Assembly (NCBI RefSeq): GCF_003001675.1
Contig: NZ_PVYW01000019.1
Span: forward strand, 124,001 to 188,000
DNA from: Cohnella sp. SGD-V74
GTDB lineage: Bacteria > Bacillota > Bacilli > Paenibacillales > Paenibacillaceae
Direction of reading: 5' to 3'
Length of the DNA stretch: 64,000 bases
In this document: piece by piece, positions 1 through 9,642 of the stretch
Layout: each line of letters opens with the position of its first letter
How positions within the stretch are numbered: the stretch's first letter is position 1
Made by a program: the position numbers and the translations under genes
Notes under the pieces: model-generated
Told to the model about the DNA's origin: nothing
The model's input: only the letters and a program-made list of their open reading frames with translations
The model's database searches: none

Positions 1-3000
1 CGGGAATCGTCGCCCTACTACTTGTCGCTGAACGGTCCATGGAAATTTTGCTACTCAGACTGTCCGGAGGACGCGCCCCAACGGTTTTACGAGGAATCGT
101 TCTCCTTCGAGGACTGGGACGACCTGCCGGTTCCTTCGAACTGGCAGCTGCACGGCTACGGCGTTCCCCTGTACAGCAGCAGTAAATATCCGTTTCCCGT
201 CGACCCTCCGCACGTTCCGGCGCTCAACCCGACAGGCAGCTACTTGCGTACGTTCGAGGTTCCCGAGCATTGGACGGGCCGGAGCGCGATTCTGGCGTTC
301 GAAGGCGTCGACGCGGCTTTCCATGTCTGGCTAAACGGCCGGTTCGTCGGCTTCGGCCAAGGCAGCCATAACCGGATGGAATTCGATGCGACCGAGTTCT
401 TAAAGCCGGGGCACAACCGCATCGCCGTCCGCGTCTATCAATGGTCGACAGGCAGCTATCTGGAGGATCAGGACAAGTGGCGACTGAGCGGTATTTTCCG
501 CGATGTCTTCCTGCTCTCTGTTCCTTCCGCGCATCTGCGCGACGTGCGCCTTCGGGCGCGGCTGGACGAGGCCTATGCCAACGGGACGCTCGAGGCGTGC
601 GTTCAACTGTGCCGCGGCGCCTCGGACGATGCGGCAGCCGGCGGCTTCCGGCTGCGGGCCGAACTGCTCGACGGAGAGCTTCGCACCGTGCTGGAGCATC
701 AATTGGACGGAGAGCTGCCGCCCCCGGGCGGCGAATTTCGTCTCTCCGCCGAGCTGCCTCTGCGCGCTCCGCGTCTGTGGTCGGCCGAAACCCCCGAGCT
801 GTATACGCTGCTGCTGATCTTGTCGGACGATGCGGGCTTCGTGCAGGAGGTGCATCGTTATCCGGTCGGCTTCCGGGACGTTCGCGTACGGGACGGCCAA
901 TTGCTCGTCAATGGCCGTCCGATCGTCGTCCGGGGCGTCAACCGCAACGAATTCGACCCGGATCTGGGCCACGTGACGACGATCGAAGCGATGAAACGGG
1001 ACATTCTGCTCCTGAAGCGCCATAACGTCAATACGGTCCGCTGCTCGCACTATCCGAACGATTCACGCTGGCTGGAACTGTGTGATGCCTACGGTCTGTA
1101 CGTCGTGGACGAAGCCGATCTGGAGACGCACGGCTGCGTCTTCCTCGGCGAAATCAGCCGCTGGATCGACAATCCGGACGAGAAGACGGCCTACGAGAGT
1201 CGGCTGGCTGAAGATCCGAGTTGGCGCGAAGCCTTCCTCGATCGGGCAAAACGGATGGTGGAAAGGGATAAGAACCATCCTTCCATCCTCGTGTGGTCGC
1301 TCGGCAACGAGTCCGGCTACGGTCCCAACCACGACGCCATGGCCGACTGGGTGCGGAAGGCCGATCCGACGCGCCTGATCCATTACGAGCGGGCTAAGGA
1401 CGCGCCGATAACGGACATCGTCAGCAGCATGTACCCTTCCGTCGAGATGCTGATCGAAGAAGGCCGCAAGACGGACGACAGCCGTCCCTATCTGATGGTG
1501 GAATTCGGCCATGCGATGGGCAACGCGCTCGGCAATCAGAAGGAATATTGGGAAGCGGTGTACCGCTATCCCCGGCTGTGCGGCGGGCTGATCTGGGAAT
1601 GGTCGGATCTGGCGCTGCGCAAGCGCTCCGTCGATGGTGCCGATGCAGGAGAATACGCCTACGGCGGGGATTTCGGAGACGTGCCCAACAGCGGGCATTT
1701 CTGCGTGGACGGTCTCGTGTTCCCGGATCGCGGAATCAAACCCGCGCTTCTGGAATTCAAGAAAGCGATTGAACCGGTCCGAGCCGAGCTGCTGCGAACG
1801 GAAGACGGACCGGAAGCGGACATCCGGCGGCTGATCGTGCGCGTCTCGAATCGTTACGACCATGTCACGTTGGAGCATTTGGACGCGCGCTGGACGCTGC
1901 TGCGCGAGGGCGACATCGTCGAGCACGGCCGTCTCCCTTCGCTCGCGACTCCCCCGGGCGCAGACGAAGAAATCGCCATTGCCTATCGGACGCAGTCGGA
2001 AGCGCCAGCCGGGGAATATTGGGTGCATCTGAGCTTTACGCTGCGAGACGCGACAGCATGGGCGGACGCCGGACACGAGGTCGCGTGGGCGGATCTTCCT
2101 CTCCAATCTGCCGGCGCGGTGCGAGAAGAGCAAACATCGGACGTGACGCGGACGTCCCCCGCGTTGTGCATCGCGGCCAAACCGCTCTCCGTGACGGAAG
2201 CCGGCCGCCGCTTCCTTGTCTCGGGATCGGGCTTTCGGCTCGAATTCGATAAGGCGCGCGGCTGTCTCGATCGCTGGACCGCAAGCGGGGTCGATCTGCT
2301 TGCAGCAAGCCCTTCCGTTCAACTGTGGCGGGCGCCTCTCGACAACGACGTTCACTTGGCCAAGCAATGGAGGGAAGCCGGCTATCACGAGCTGGAGTTC
2401 TTCAAGAGGAACTTCGGCGGGAAGCTCCTCCCGGACGGCAGAGCGAAAGTCGAGTTGGAAGGCATTCTGGGCGTCAAGGGCTCGGGGCCTCTGTTCTCCG
2501 TCCGTCAGCGCTACTCGATCTCCGCAGCAGGAGAGTTGGAAGTCGACACCCGGATCGAACCGGTGAAGGACAATCTTCCTCCGCTTCCGCGGCTCGGCCT
2601 GGAATTCCGGATGCCGGGCGGCTTCGAGCGGCTGACTTGGTTGGGCCGGGGACCGCATGAAGGCTATCCAGACCGCCGGGAGAGCGGCAAGATGGGCCGT
2701 TATGCAGGAACGGTGTCGCAGCAGTTCGTGCCGTATATCAAACCGCAGGAAAACGGCGGCAAGACAGATGTTCGCTGGGCCGATCTGACCAATTCGGACG
2801 GGGCGGGATTGCGGATCGCATCGGGGTCCCCTATGCAGCTGAGCGCCCGCCACTATACAACCGAAAACCTCGGCTCGGCGAAGCACTTGGCTGACCTGAA
2901 GCCGCTTCCGGAAACCGTCGTGAACGTTGACGGCTACCATTCCGGCGTCGGCAATCACAGTTGCGGCTACGCGCCGACGCTCCCGCAATACTTGATTCCG

Positions 3001-3057
3001 GCCGCGCCGCTGGCGTTCCGGATCGCATTCCGTCCGCTCTCGGGAGCGGATGCTTGA
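1..3057 (+). CDS. GH2 beta-galactosidase (LacZ-type), 5' end outside window
   Basis: Hydrolyses terminal beta-galactosides. The frame is open from base 1 and already encodes the conserved SPYYLSLNGPWKF segment, so the true start lies upstream; the TTG at 22 is not a credible start. Visible order: sugar-binding jelly roll (to about residue 175), Ig-like domain, TIM barrel (about 290-600), second Ig-like domain and the C-terminal large beta-sandwich (bga small-chain type). The acid/base is Glu437 (window numbering) in LGNESGYG, and the nucleophile is Glu501 in VEFGHAMGN, matching E. coli LacZ. The usual GDFGDVPNSGHFCVDGLVF stretch follows. No signal peptide is visible in the part present, so it is probably cytoplasmic and acts on imported oligosaccharides. 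It is first of three co-directional glycosidases. The family is certain; the natural substrate is inferred. Confidence 0.95.
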   Translation, partial: RESSPYYLSLNGPWKFCYSDCPEDAPQRFYEESFSFEDWDDLPVPSNWQLHGYGVPLYSSSKYPFPVDPPHVPALNPTGSYLRTFEVPEHWTGRSAILAFEGVDAAFHVWLNGRFVGFGQGSHNRMEFDATEFLKPGHNRIAVRVYQWSTGSYLEDQDKWRLSGIFRDVFLLSVPSAHLRDVRLRARLDEAYANGTLEACVQLCRGASDDAAAGGFRLRAELLDGELRTVLEHQLDGELPPPGGEFRLSAELPLRAPRLWSAETPELYTLLLILSDDAGFVQEVHRYPVGFRDVRVRDGQLLVNGRPIVVRGVNRNEFDPDLGHVTTIEAMKRDILLLKRHNVNTVRCSHYPNDSRWLELCDAYGLYVVDEADLETHGCVFLGEISRWIDNPDEKTAYESRLAEDPSWREAFLDRAKRMVERDKNHPSILVWSLGNESGYGPNHDAMADWVRKADPTRLIHYERAKDAPITDIVSSMYPSVEMLIEEGRKTDDSRPYLMVEFGHAMGNALGNQKEYWEAVYRYPRLCGGLIWEWSDLALRKRSVDGADAGEYAYGGDFGDVPNSGHFCVDGLVFPDRGIKPALLEFKKAIEPVRAELLRTEDGPEADIRRLIVRVSNRYDHVTLEHLDARWTLLREGDIVEHGRLPSLATPPGADEEIAIAYRTQSEAPAGEYWVHLSFTLRDATAWADAGHEVAWADLPLQSAGAVREEQTSDVTRTSPALCIAAKPLSVTEAGRRFLVSGSGFRLEFDKARGCLDRWTASGVDLLAASPSVQLWRAPLDNDVHLAKQWREAGYHELEFFKRNFGGKLLPDGRAKVELEGILGVKGSGPLFSVRQRYSISAAGELEVDTRIEPVKDNLPPLPRLGLEFRMPGGFERLTWLGRGPHEGYPDRRESGKMGRYAGTVSQQFVPYIKPQENGGKTDVRWADLTNSDGAGLRIASGSPMQLSARHYTTENLGSAKHLADLKPLPETVVNVDGYHSGVGNHSCGYAPTLPQYLIPAAPLAFRIAFRPLSGADA

Positions 3058-3117
3058 TCGGCCATGTGCCCTTTTGCATCAGTTCGCCCTATTAGAGATC
3101 AAGGAGGCTGCAAGATA

Positions 3118-5178
3118 ATGACACGCAAATGGTCGAAAATCGTCTACGGAGGCGACTACAATCCCGAGCAATGGCCCAGGGAGGTTTGGGACGAGGATAT
3201 GCGCCTGTTCAAGCTGGCCGGCATTGATATAGTAACCTTAAATGTATTTTCCTGGGCGTTGAATCAGCCTGATGAGCATACTTACCGGTTCGATTGGCTA
3301 GACGAGGCGATGGACCTGATGCACGTCAACGGAGTCGCGGTCTGCTTGGGCACGAGCACGGCGGCCCATCCGGCCTGGATGGCGCAACGTTACCCGGACA
3401 TACTGACCGTCGATCCCGAAGGCCGCAAGAAAAAATTCGGCAGAAGGCACAACTCCTGTCCGAACAGCCCGACCTTTCGTCGGTATTCGACCGCTATGGC
3501 GGGCAAGCTTGCCGAGCGTTACAAGGACCATCCCGCCCTGCTGCTATGGCACGTCAACAACGAAATGGGCTGGCGCTGCTACTGCGACAATTGCGAGCGG
3601 GGCTTCCGGGAATGGCTGAAGAAGCGCTATGGCACGCTGGAGGCGCTAAACGCAGCTTGGTATACGCGGTTCTGGAGCCATACGTTCTACGATTGGGACG
3701 AGATCGTTCTGCCGAGCCTTCTCTCCGAGCATATCGATCCGGCCCATCCGGACAAAACAGCGTTCCAGGGCATCTCCCTCGACTACGCCCGCTTCGCCTC
3801 GGACAGCTTGCTGGAATGCTACAAGCTCGAACGGGACGCCATCAAGGCCGTCATTCCGGATGCCGTCGTCACGACCAATTTCCAGGGCAACGGCGCGTAT
3901 AAGCCGCTCGATTACTTCAAGTGGGCGAAGGAGATCGACGTTATCGCGCTGGATAGCTACCCGACGAACGACATGCCGATGAGCCAGATCGCCATGCGCC
4001 ACGATCTGATGCGCGGTTCGAAGGGCGGAGACCCATTCCTGCTGATGGAGCAAAGTCCGAGCGTGCTGAACTGGAAGGACGTCAATCCGCTCAAACGCCC
4101 TGGCGTCATGCGGCTGTGGAGCTATCAGTCGATCGCGCGCGGCGCCGAGAGCGTCATGTTCTTCCAGATGCGCCGCAACGCCGGAGCTTTCGAGAAATTC
4201 CATGGCGCGATCATCGATCATGCGGGCCATGAAAACACCCGCGTCTTCCGCGAAATCGCCGAGCTGGGCGAGGAGCTGAAAAACCTCGGAGACACGCTGC
4301 TCGACGCCCGATCGCCTTCCCGGGCAGCCATCGTCTTCGACTGGGACAACTGGTGGGCACTCGAATATTCCAGCGGGCCGACCATCGCTCTAAAGTACCT
4401 GGATCAAATTCAACGGTACTACGACGCCTTCTACGAGCGGAACATTCCGGTCGACCTGATCGGCGTCGAAGACGATCTGGGCGCCTACGACCTCGTGCTC
4501 GCTCCAGTGCTGTACATGGTGAAGCCGGGCTACGCCGACAAGCTGGAAGATTACGTGAACAACGGCGGAACGTTCGTGACGACCTTCTTCAGCGGCATCG
4601 TCGGGGAGAGCGATCTCGTCACTCTCGGCGGCTATCCGGGAGAGCTGCGCAAGCTGCTCGGGCTGTGGGCGGAAGAGATCGACGCGCTGTTCCCCGAGCA
4701 GAACAATTCGTTCATCATCCAACAGCCGCTGGGCGCCGTTCAAGGGACGTATGCCTGCGGTCTCCTGTGCGATCTGATCCACTCGGAAGGCGCGGAGGTG
4801 GTGGCCGAATACGGCGACGATTTCTATCGCGGCAAGCCTGCCGTGACGCGCAACCGCTTCGGCCAGGGCGAAGCCTGGTACTTGGCCTCGAGCCCGGAGC
4901 CGCGCTTCCTGTCCGACTTCATCGGAGAGTTGTGCGAGCGCAGCGGCATCGAACCGCTGCTGGACACGCCGCGCGACGTCGAAGCGACGCGCCGCGTCAA
5001 CGCCAACGGAAGCTTCACCTTCGTGCTGAACCACCGGGACGACGAAGCGACTCTGGACCTCGGAAACGAAGCGCGCAAGGAGCTGCTCTCCGGCGCCGTC
5101 CTGCAAGGAACGTTCTCCCTTCCTCCGAAGGGTGTCCTGATTCTGCAAAGCGAGTCCCCGAAAGGAGCAGGCCAGTGA
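3118..5178 (+). CDS. GH42 beta-galactosidase
   Basis: Cytoplasmic beta-galactosidase of family 42, 686 aa, a normal length. An ATG at 3064 would add 18 residues, but the ATG at 3118 has AAGGAGG at 3101-3107 and starts directly at the family's KIVYGGDYNPEQWP opening, so 3118 is preferred. The acid/base Glu149 lies in HVNNEMG and the nucleophile Glu311 in LLMEQSPS. The TIM barrel is followed by the trimerisation (A4-like) domain and a C-terminal beta domain. Cysteines near 110 and 151-162 resemble the zinc cluster seen in some GH42 enzymes. It starts 60 bp after the GH2 gene and its stop codon overlaps the next start. Two different beta-galactosidase families side by side suggest different linkages or aglycones, which is inference. 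Confidence 0.95.
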   Translation: MTRKWSKIVYGGDYNPEQWPREVWDEDMRLFKLAGIDIVTLNVFSWALNQPDEHTYRFDWLDEAMDLMHVNGVAVCLGTSTAAHPAWMAQRYPDILTVDPEGRKKKFGRRHNSCPNSPTFRRYSTAMAGKLAERYKDHPALLLWHVNNEMGWRCYCDNCERGFREWLKKRYGTLEALNAAWYTRFWSHTFYDWDEIVLPSLLSEHIDPAHPDKTAFQGISLDYARFASDSLLECYKLERDAIKAVIPDAVVTTNFQGNGAYKPLDYFKWAKEIDVIALDSYPTNDMPMSQIAMRHDLMRGSKGGDPFLLMEQSPSVLNWKDVNPLKRPGVMRLWSYQSIARGAESVMFFQMRRNAGAFEKFHGAIIDHAGHENTRVFREIAELGEELKNLGDTLLDARSPSRAAIVFDWDNWWALEYSSGPTIALKYLDQIQRYYDAFYERNIPVDLIGVEDDLGAYDLVLAPVLYMVKPGYADKLEDYVNNGGTFVTTFFSGIVGESDLVTLGGYPGELRKLLGLWAEEIDALFPEQNNSFIIQQPLGAVQGTYACGLLCDLIHSEGAEVVAEYGDDFYRGKPAVTRNRFGQGEAWYLASSPEPRFLSDFIGELCERSGIEPLLDTPRDVEATRRVNANGSFTFVLNHRDDEATLDLGNEARKELLSGAVLQGTFSLPPKGVLILQSESPKGAGQ

Positions 5179-7571
5179 CCGCAACCAACAAGCTCAAGCT
5201 CTGGTACCGCCGTCCCGCTCTGGAATGGGTCGAGGCGCTTCCACTAGGCAACGGAAGGCTGGGCGGCATGGCGTTCGGGGGCATCAAGCACGAGCGCATC
5301 CAGTTAAACGAAGATACGCTATGGTCCGGCCGGCCGGTCGATCCGAACAATTACGAAGCCGCCGCGCACCTGGAAGAGGTTCGGCGGTTGAACCTTGAAG
5401 GTCGATACGCCGATGCCCAGGCCCTGATCGAGGAACACATGCTCGGCCCGTGGGTCGAGTCGTATCAAGCGATGGGCGATCTGCGGCTGGAATTCGACGG
5501 CGACGAGCAGGTCGAAGATTACCGACGCGAGCTGGATCTGCGGAACGCCATATTTCGCACGACCTTCGTCCGCCGCGGAGTTCGCCATACGCGGGATGTG
5601 TTCGTCTCCGAGCCGGACCAGGTCATGGTCGTCCGCCTGACCGTCGATCAACCGGGCAAGCTGCACGTTCAAGCCTCTCTGGACAGCCCGCTTAACTACT
5701 CGGTCCGGCGTGCGGACGGCCGCCGCATCGTGCTGTCCGGCCAAAGCCCGGTCCATGTCGAGCCTTACCATGTCGATACCGAACAGTCCGTCTTCTACGA
5801 GGAGCAGCAAGGCCTGAAGTTCGACATTCAGCTTCTTGCGGCGAAGACGGACGGACGAACGGAAACGCATGGCAACCGCATCGTCGTCAGAGGTGCGACT
5901 GAGGCCGTATTGCTGCTGACCGCCGCAACGAGCTACAACGGGTTCGACCGCGACCCGCGGCTGGACGGCAAGGATCCCGGCGCCCTGTGCCTGTCCTGGC
6001 TGGATGCGGCCTCGAAGCGGAGCTACGATGAGCTGTACGCCCGGCACACGGCCGATTTCAGCGGCCTGTTCGACCGGGTCGATTGGCAGCTCGATGCGCC
6101 CGGTCTCGAGGAGCAGCCGACGGACGAACGGATCGAAGCGCTGCGCGCCGGGAGCTGCGATCCGCAGATGGCGGTGCTCTTCTACCAATTCGGCCGCTAT
6201 CTGCTCATCGCCAGCTCCCGGCCCGGCACGCAGGCGGCCACGCTTCAGGGCATCTGGAACGATATGACCCGGCCGCCATGGGCATGCTGCTATACGATCA
6301 ACATCAACACGCAGATGAATTACTGGGCGGCCGAGGCCAATCATCTGGCCGAGTGCCACGAGCCTTTGTTCGACCTGATCGCCGATCTGCAAGTCACCGG
6401 AGAACAAACGGCGAAGATTCATTATAACTGCGGCGGATGGGTGACCCATCACTCGACCGACTTATGGCGCACGGCAACTCCGTCCGGCGGTCCGACAAAG
6501 GGTCCGGCTAGCTGGGCGTTCTGGCCGATGGGCGGCGTCTGGCTCTGTCAGCACCTGTGGGAGCATTATGCCTTCGGCGGGAACGAAATCTTCCTGCGGG
6601 ACCGGGCTTATCCGATCATGAAGGGTGCCGCGCAGTTCTGCCTCGATTGGCTGGTGGAGGATGGAGAAGGCCATCTGGTGACGAACCCGTCCACTTCGCC
6701 GGAAAATACGTTTATCGGACCGGACGGACGCAAAGCCGCCGTCAGCCTCGGCGCGACGATGGATCTCTCCCTGATCAGGGAGCTGTTTACCCACTGCATT
6801 GAAGCCGCTTCGATTCTGGGCATCGACGATGCGTTCAGAGACTCGCTCGAGCAAGCCCGCAGCCGACTGCTGCCGCTGCAGATCGGACAACACGGCCAAC
6901 TACAGGAATGGTATCGGGATTTCGAGGAAAACGAGCCGGGGCATCGGCATACCGCCCACCTGTACGCGCTCCATCCGGGAAGTGAGATTGTGCCGGCCCA
7001 TCATCCCGAGCTGGCCAGGGCGGTCAGGAAAACGCTCGAACGCAGGCGGGAGCACGAGAAACTGGACACGATCGGCTGGTGCTTCGCCTGGATGATCAGC
7101 ATGTACGCTCGGCTGAAGGATGGCGAAACGGCGCACGATTACTTGGAAAAGCTGCTTCGCAATCCGTTCCCGAATTTGTTCAACGCACACCGGCATCCGA
7201 AGCTGGTTTTCTATCCGCTCACCATCGAAGCGAATTTCGGAGCCACCGCCGGCATCGCGGAGCTGCTGCTGCAGAGTCATGCCGGAGAAATCCGCTTCTT
7301 GCCCGCGCTTCCATCGGCCTGGCCCGACGGCCGCATCCGCGGCTTGCGTGCGCGCGGCGGCTTCGAGGTGTCGATGGAATGGCGCGGCGGCAAGCTGGAG
7401 AGAGCCGAGATCGTCTCCCATGGCAGCAAACCTTGCCGGATTGGGGCCGATGTGCCGTTCGTCGTCGTGTCGGCCGGAACCGGGAGGCGGATTTGCGCTT
7501 CCGATGAGAGCGGTCAGGCCGAATTCATCACGGTGTCCGGTGAAGGATACGTCATCGAAACGGCAAAATAG
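5175..7571 (+). CDS. GH95 alpha-L-fucosidase (inverting, 1,2-alpha type)
   Basis: Removes terminal alpha-1,2-linked L-fucose (or L-galactose) with inversion. The chosen start is GTG at 5175, overlapping the TGA of the GH42 gene as GTGA and preceded by AAAGGAG at 5161-5167. This gives 798 aa starting at the typical KLWYRRPALEWVEALPLGNGRLGGM. The frame is open far upstream by chance, across the GH42 gene, and that extension is not coding. By analogy with the Bifidobacterium enzyme, the water-activating asparagines are Asn376 and Asn378 in NINTQMNYW, the acid is Glu510 in TSPEN, and the base is Asp649 in RLKDG. There is no signal peptide, so action is cytoplasmic. Coupled translation with GH42 fits sequential removal of fucose and then galactose, as on fucosylated xyloglucan side chains. 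The substrate is inferred. Confidence 0.94.
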   Translation: MTATNKLKLWYRRPALEWVEALPLGNGRLGGMAFGGIKHERIQLNEDTLWSGRPVDPNNYEAAAHLEEVRRLNLEGRYADAQALIEEHMLGPWVESYQAMGDLRLEFDGDEQVEDYRRELDLRNAIFRTTFVRRGVRHTRDVFVSEPDQVMVVRLTVDQPGKLHVQASLDSPLNYSVRRADGRRIVLSGQSPVHVEPYHVDTEQSVFYEEQQGLKFDIQLLAAKTDGRTETHGNRIVVRGATEAVLLLTAATSYNGFDRDPRLDGKDPGALCLSWLDAASKRSYDELYARHTADFSGLFDRVDWQLDAPGLEEQPTDERIEALRAGSCDPQMAVLFYQFGRYLLIASSRPGTQAATLQGIWNDMTRPPWACCYTININTQMNYWAAEANHLAECHEPLFDLIADLQVTGEQTAKIHYNCGGWVTHHSTDLWRTATPSGGPTKGPASWAFWPMGGVWLCQHLWEHYAFGGNEIFLRDRAYPIMKGAAQFCLDWLVEDGEGHLVTNPSTSPENTFIGPDGRKAAVSLGATMDLSLIRELFTHCIEAASILGIDDAFRDSLEQARSRLLPLQIGQHGQLQEWYRDFEENEPGHRHTAHLYALHPGSEIVPAHHPELARAVRKTLERRREHEKLDTIGWCFAWMISMYARLKDGETAHDYLEKLLRNPFPNLFNAHRHPKLVFYPLTIEANFGATAGIAELLLQSHAGEIRFLPALPSAWPDGRIRGLRARGGFEVSMEWRGGKLERAEIVSHGSKPCRIGADVPFVVVSAGTGRRICASDESGQAEFITVSGEGYVIETAK

Positions 7572-7623
7572 AAACGACGCAGTAGAATTCTCCTTGTGAG
7601 ACAGAACGAGAGGGGCGCGTTGC

Positions 7624-8610
7624 ATGAATTGGAAATCGGAGCTTTACCGCAAAGCGAAGCAAATCGCCGAAAGCTATCGCTCGAAGAACAGCGTGCGGGG
7701 CGTCGCGATCGGCGGAAGCGTCGCGCGGGGAACGGTATGGAAGCACTCGGATCTGGAGCTGCTGCTGTTCGTCGATGCGTACGATCCGGCGTTCGACTAT
7801 TTTAACGTCATCGACGGCCTCGGCGTAGAGATCATTCAGATCGGGGTCCCCAACGTCCAGGCGTGGATTGATCGCCATGCCGAGGATGGGGGCATCCGCG
7901 ACGCGCTTAAATTTCCGATTCAAGCGTACCAATGCCGCATCGTCCACGATCCCGACGGACTGATCTCTGCATTCAAGGCGATCTACGATCGCTCCTTGTT
8001 CGACGACCGGATTAAGACGATCAAGCAGGAGGAAGCGCTGGCCCGCGCGGACGAGCGATACGACATCGCCGAGAGCCTGCTGGAGCAGGGCCGCGGGAAC
8101 AGCGCTCTGGCGGCTCTGCGTCTGGCCGTGAACGAGCTAATGCTCGCCTTCTACTGGCAGCACGGCATTCTGCCCCGCAGCCAAAACCGGACCGTCTATT
8201 TGCTGAAACGCCACACCCCGAAGCTGGGCAGCCCCGACCTTTATGTCCTTTTTACGAAGGTTTTCGGAGTAACGGACCATCCGGCCCGCATGAAGCTCGA
8301 ACTGCTTGCCGCCAAGAACGACGTGTTCGACGTCACGAAGGCGGCCTGGGGACGCAACGTTCCGGAATTCCTGGAGAAGGCCTGCGACGGTCAGCTCAAA
8401 TGGGGCCACGGCAGCAGCATTCTGTACGTATACAAGTGGTGCTTGCACACGATTCACTTCTCGGAGCTCGCGCAAGGGCTCTACGACCGTCCGGAATTCG
8501 CGGAACGGCATCCCGATCTGGCCGTGTTTCTCGGCTTCGACCGAACCGATGCCGCTCAAGTGTCGACTTGGGCGGAGGACTATTCAAGGTTAAGAAGCGA
8601 GCTGGGATAG
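7624..8610 (+). CDS. Nucleotidyltransferase-fold protein
   Basis: 328 aa. The N-terminus holds the polymerase-beta-type nucleotidyltransferase signature: AIGGSVARGTVWKHSDLELLLF, in pieces GGSVARG and, eight residues on, SDLEL with the metal-binding Asp-x-Glu. The rest (about 130-328) is helical, as in aminoglycoside nucleotidyltransferase or HEPN-type C-terminal halves. It may transfer a nucleotide to a small molecule or protein; no target is visible. It starts 52 bp after the fucosidase with an AGAGGGG ribosome site, so it may be cotranscribed, but it has no evident link to sugar breakdown. The gene ends facing the convergent aldolase gene 90 bp away. The fold assignment is firm; the function is unknown. 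Confidence 0.75.
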   Translation: MNWKSELYRKAKQIAESYRSKNSVRGVAIGGSVARGTVWKHSDLELLLFVDAYDPAFDYFNVIDGLGVEIIQIGVPNVQAWIDRHAEDGGIRDALKFPIQAYQCRIVHDPDGLISAFKAIYDRSLFDDRIKTIKQEEALARADERYDIAESLLEQGRGNSALAALRLAVNELMLAFYWQHGILPRSQNRTVYLLKRHTPKLGSPDLYVLFTKVFGVTDHPARMKLELLAAKNDVFDVTKAAWGRNVPEFLEKACDGQLKWGHGSSILYVYKWCLHTIHFSELAQGLYDRPEFAERHPDLAVFLGFDRTDAAQVSTWAEDYSRLRSELG

Positions 8611-8700
8611 ACGTTCATGGAGATTTCCCCTTGCGGACCTCCCCCCGAAGCCCCGGCATTCATTTGTTTGGTCGAGCTAAGGCTGAGGACGAACTGTCGT

Positions 8701-9624
8701 TTAGGATGAAAGTTCTGCCGCCAACCGCAGAGACAACTCACGCATCTGCTCGACTTCCAGTCTGTAGGTGGCGTTCAACTCCCCGGCGTCCTTGGAGCGG
8801 CCGACGAAGTTTTCGAGCACCCCTTCGAGCGTCAAATAATACTTGGCGTTGATCGGATACAGCTGCTTCTCCACCCACGAAGCCGCTGTCAGTATCGGTA
8901 TCAGTCGCTGCGCTTCCTCCGGGCGGTCCTTCCAATGCCGCAGCAGCCAGACGTACAGCTCCGGATGGAAGTTCGCCATCACGCCGCTGTATCCCGAGAT
9001 GCCGAATTTCAGCGATTCCAGCAAGGTGGTCGTGTTCGCATTGTAGATTTTCAGCCCGCTGTCCCGAACGGCTTCCATCCGGCTTCTTAGCATCTCCAGA
9101 TCGCAGCACGTGTCCTTAAGGAACGCAAATCTCCCCGTCTCGGCGCACCAACGAAGCAATTCCGGGGTGACCAGTCGCTTATAGGGGTACGGACATTCAT
9201 AGAACCCTAGCGGCAGCTCCTGAGGAAGCCGTTCCAGCAACCGCTCGAGCCGGCTTTTCAGCGTCTCGTCGCTCTCCTCCGGCCCGGCCAGTCGGTTCGT
9301 GATGAGCACGAGCGCGTCGATACCGGTCGCTGCCATCGCGTTCAGCTCCTCGACCTGCTCCTCGAAGCCGTCGGCAATATGTCCGGAGGCGATGACCGGC
9401 ACGCGGCCGGCCGCCCGGCGCACCGTATACTCCGCGACCTTGACCCGCTCCTCCAAGCTCAGATAGAACATCTCGCTGGACTGGCAGACCGCAAACAAGC
9501 CGTCCACGCCTCTGTCCAAATACCATTCGATCAGCCGTCCCAACGCGTCGTAATCGACTTCTCCTCCCGCCGTGTATGGGGTCAGCATCGTCGGCCATAC
9601 GCCGCTGCGGATCGTTTCGTTCAT
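8701..9624 (-). CDS. DapA/NanA-family aldolase or lyase (class I, Schiff base)
   Basis: 307 aa, the full length of the dihydrodipicolinate synthase / N-acetylneuraminate lyase family (TIM barrel). The Schiff-base lysine is in FLKDTCCD and the proton-relay tyrosine in FYECPYPYKR; SSEMFYLSLEER replaces the GTTGE-type pyruvate-carboxylate loop, so it is not an ordinary DapA. Such enzymes cleave or form 2-keto-3-deoxy acids or related pyruvate adducts. It is the last gene of a minus-strand operon, 18 bp after a GH106-like hydrolase, which points to breakdown of a released sugar or sugar acid (a keto-deoxy sugar acid is possible) rather than lysine synthesis. The family is sure; the substrate is open. 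Confidence 0.85.
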   Translation of the reverse strand: MNETIRSGVWPTMLTPYTAGGEVDYDALGRLIEWYLDRGVDGLFAVCQSSEMFYLSLEERVKVAEYTVRRAAGRVPVIASGHIADGFEEQVEELNAMAATGIDALVLITNRLAGPEESDETLKSRLERLLERLPQELPLGFYECPYPYKRLVTPELLRWCAETGRFAFLKDTCCDLEMLRSRMEAVRDSGLKIYNANTTTLLESLKFGISGYSGVMANFHPELYVWLLRHWKDRPEEAQRLIPILTAASWVEKQLYPINAKYYLTLEGVLENFVGRSKDAGELNATYRLEVEQMRELSLRLAAELSS

Positions 9625-9642
9625 CTTGGCTCTCTTCCTTCC

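Noticed and set aside
1063..2988. 641-codon minus-strand open frame opposite the GH2 gene
   Set aside because: Shadow of a GC-rich coding region; composition is Arg/His/Pro-rich without any recognisable domain, while the plus strand has full GH2 motifs.
4353..5174. 274-codon N-terminal extension of the fucosidase frame
   Set aside because: It lies inside the GH42 gene in another frame, is very Arg-rich, and GTG 5175 has a good ribosome site at the family's normal start.
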